The notes under the pieces were generated by a model. It was not told the origin of the DNA and ran no database searches. It saw only the letters and a list, made by a program, of their open reading frames with translations. A stretch of 64,000 nucleotides of DNA, taken from Clostridia bacterium. GTDB taxonomy: Bacteria; Bacillota; Clostridia; Oscillospirales; Acutalibacteraceae. Positions 62,544 through 64,000 of this stretch are shown here, piece after piece (within the stretch, counting starts at the first letter, position 1; the number at the start of each line of letters is the position of its first letter). Position numbers and translations under genes: made by a program. The stretch lies in assembly GCA_017438845.1 (NCBI GenBank), contig JAFRUO010000005.1, positions 1 to 64,000 on the forward strand, read 5' to 3'.

Positions 62544-62621
62544 AAGGGGAGTCATGTAACGGTGATATAAACCTTTGATTCATTAGAAAAGATATAACGA
62601 TAGGATATGAAATCAGTCGGA

Positions 62622-63956
62622 CTAAGGCCGTACACCGAACATTTCTCTTATATCCATTCTCATTATGATTGCCGCTATCTGTGCGCGTGAGGCATAGTCA
62701 AGCGGCGACAGGGTTGTTTGTGAGGTGCCGACAATAATGTTATTCTTTATGCACCAAGCCATAGCGTTAACTGCGTAAGGGCTTATGCTGTCGGCATCTG
62801 TAAAGCCGTTTAAAAGCTCGTCGGCATTGCTGATTTCGGGAGAGCCGAAATACCTATAGAATATAGTGCAAGCCTGCTCTCTTGTTATAGGGTCGCCGAC
62901 ACCGAATTTTTTGTTCTGATAGCCGAAGATAATACCGTTTTGCGTTGCCCACGCAAGAGCTGTTGAATAATAAGCGTAAATTCCGACATCGGTATATTTA
63001 ACCGCAATCTGTTTAGTATCATACTCTTCATAATCCTCTCCGGAGAGCCTTGCGAGAACAAGAGCAAAATCCTGCCTTTGCATTATTCTTGCAGGGCAAA
63101 AGTGATCCTTGTCAAGACCGACCATATACTCTCTCTCCGAGTTGTATCTGACTGCTTCATAATACCATGCGTCGGCAGGCGTGTCGGGATATTCCCCCGG
63201 CTGACGGAAATCCAAGCCGTACAGCTTTGCATATTCTTCGGCATATGAGCCCCTCTTGCCGTAAATGACCTTATACTGTCCGTAGGCTCCAAAAGCGTCC
63301 TTGTCAATTTTAGTTACGCAAGTCGGTACCGTAACGTAGAACCTGCCGTTAAACCCGCTATAGCAATAGGAATAAGCATTTTTCCCGATTTCGGTTACCA
63401 TGTAACCGTCAACGCTTTCGGGAACGAACAGTTCTTTTTTATTCTTGGGATATGAGGTGCCTGCGTATCTGAGAATTTCGACCGAGTTTTCATCCTTTTT
63501 CCTGAGAACATAGTCGGCTTCCGAGCTTACAAAGACACTGTCATCATCGGGGTAGTAATATTTTATATACAAATCAGCGGCGTCTGCCTGTGTGAGCTCT
63601 TCTCTTTCCTCAAGCGCATTAAGCCTGAACAGCTCGTTATCCTTAAAAGCAAGAAGTCGTTCGTTAATCGAATGTGAGTATTGATAGCCGTAAACAGCTA
63701 CCCCGAAATCACCTTTTGTCTTATAAATATCGTAATGTTCTTTAAACAAAATTATGCGGTATCCGTTATACTCTCCGTATTCTGTGTACGAAAGCTTCGC
63801 CTCGTCATACGGGCCGACCTGATCGGGATAACCGTTCAGCAGAACGTTGTAAAACAGCTCCTTGAGCAGGCTTTCCTCCGATTGGGCAAATGCCGCAGTC
63901 TGTACACTGCCGAGTAATAACAGTACTGATAATAATATTGATACGGTCTTTTTCAT
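62622..63956 (-). CDS. Secreted SLH-domain protein
   Basis: 444 residues from the ATG at 63956, which has AAGGAGAA upstream; an earlier in-frame ATG at 63980 has none. Signal peptide ending AFAQ (about 1-24). The middle part has a leucine-rich-repeat-like BspA stretch (FVPESVDGYMVTEIGKNAYSY, CVTKIDKDAFGAYG; key residues V, I, A, F). Three SLH repeats follow (about 265-440), starting TPADAWYYEAVRYN and ending RAQIAAIIMRMDIREMF. It is a cell-wall-anchored surface protein like the one at 58928-61051, whose SLH tail ends almost identically. Confidence 0.87.
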   Translation of the reverse strand: MKKTVSILLSVLLLLGSVQTAAFAQSEESLLKELFYNVLLNGYPDQVGPYDEAKLSYTEYGEYNGYRIILFKEHYDIYKTKGDFGVAVYGYQYSHSINERLLAFKDNELFRLNALEEREELTQADAADLYIKYYYPDDDSVFVSSEADYVLRKKDENSVEILRYAGTSYPKNKKELFVPESVDGYMVTEIGKNAYSYCYSGFNGRFYVTVPTCVTKIDKDAFGAYGQYKVIYGKRGSYAEEYAKLYGLDFRQPGEYPDTPADAWYYEAVRYNSEREYMVGLDKDHFCPARIMQRQDFALVLARLSGEDYEEYDTKQIAVKYTDVGIYAYYSTALAWATQNGIIFGYQNKKFGVGDPITREQACTIFYRYFGSPEISNADELLNGFTDADSISPYAVNAMAWCIKNNIIVGTSQTTLSPLDYASRAQIAAIIMRMDIREMFGVRP

Positions 63957-64000
63957 AACAATTCTCCTTTTTAAATTCATCTGATAACGGTTTCTACGCC

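Overview
The window looks like a chromosomal segment of an anaerobic, spore-forming, Gram-positive gut-type bacterium of the class Clostridia, probably near the Ruminococcaceae/Oscillospirales. The grounds are the sporulation genes spoVT and sigK, a T-box before valS, rubrerythrin, S-layer-homology (SLH) proteins, WXG100 proteins, and G-rich Shine-Dalgarno sites with several TTG/GTG starts. Nearly all large genes lie on the minus strand. No CRISPR array, prophage, transposase or rRNA operon was seen.

0-10.7 kb is mostly housekeeping: a GtrA-like membrane protein, T-box-controlled valS, a comF-like gene overlapping recD2, RNase P RNA with its promoter inside the end of a pdaA-like gene, then trmL and an orphan hypB. 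10.9-16.6 kb holds tRNA-Pro, a four-gene minus-strand operon (nucleosidase, beta-helix protein, PfkB kinase, MFS carrier) and a divergent GPH-type transporter. 16.7-25.2 kb holds rubrerythrin and a seven-gene operon that fits sulfoquinovose breakdown by the sulfo-transaldolase route: GH31 sulfoquinovosidase, transporter, isomerase, transaldolase, sulfolactaldehyde reductase, a DUF4867 protein and a TauE exporter. The likely excreted product is dihydroxypropanesulfonate. An FGGY kinase, a PAP2 phosphatase, an L,D-transpeptidase and spoVT follow.

29.5-54.7 kb is the outstanding region: about 25 kb of minus-strand genes forming a divergent type VII secretion (T7SS) locus tied to Ser/Thr phosphorylation signalling. 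It encodes an EssC-type ATPase, a YukD ubiquitin-like protein, four WXG100 proteins, a DUF4176 protein, two small paired helical proteins and two candidate substrates. One substrate is a lipase with the targeting-like helical domain at the C-terminus (TslA-like); the other carries a related domain at its N-terminus. Around these sit two FHA proteins, a PP2C phosphatase, a transmembrane kinase, zinc-ribbon proteins with repeated T-x-[VIL]-L motifs, a 1804-residue Ig-like surface protein, and a 926-residue fusion of a poly(ADP-ribose) glycohydrolase-like domain, an SGNH hydrolase and a protein kinase. No EsaA or EssA was seen, and EssB is at best replaced by the transmembrane kinase.

55-64 kb holds sigK, an FkbM methyltransferase, queH, a membrane protein, a roughly 0.7 kb cluster of intergenic palindromic repeats, two SLH-anchored secreted proteins, yebC and a small membrane protein. 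All family assignments come from reading motifs by eye; no database search was run.
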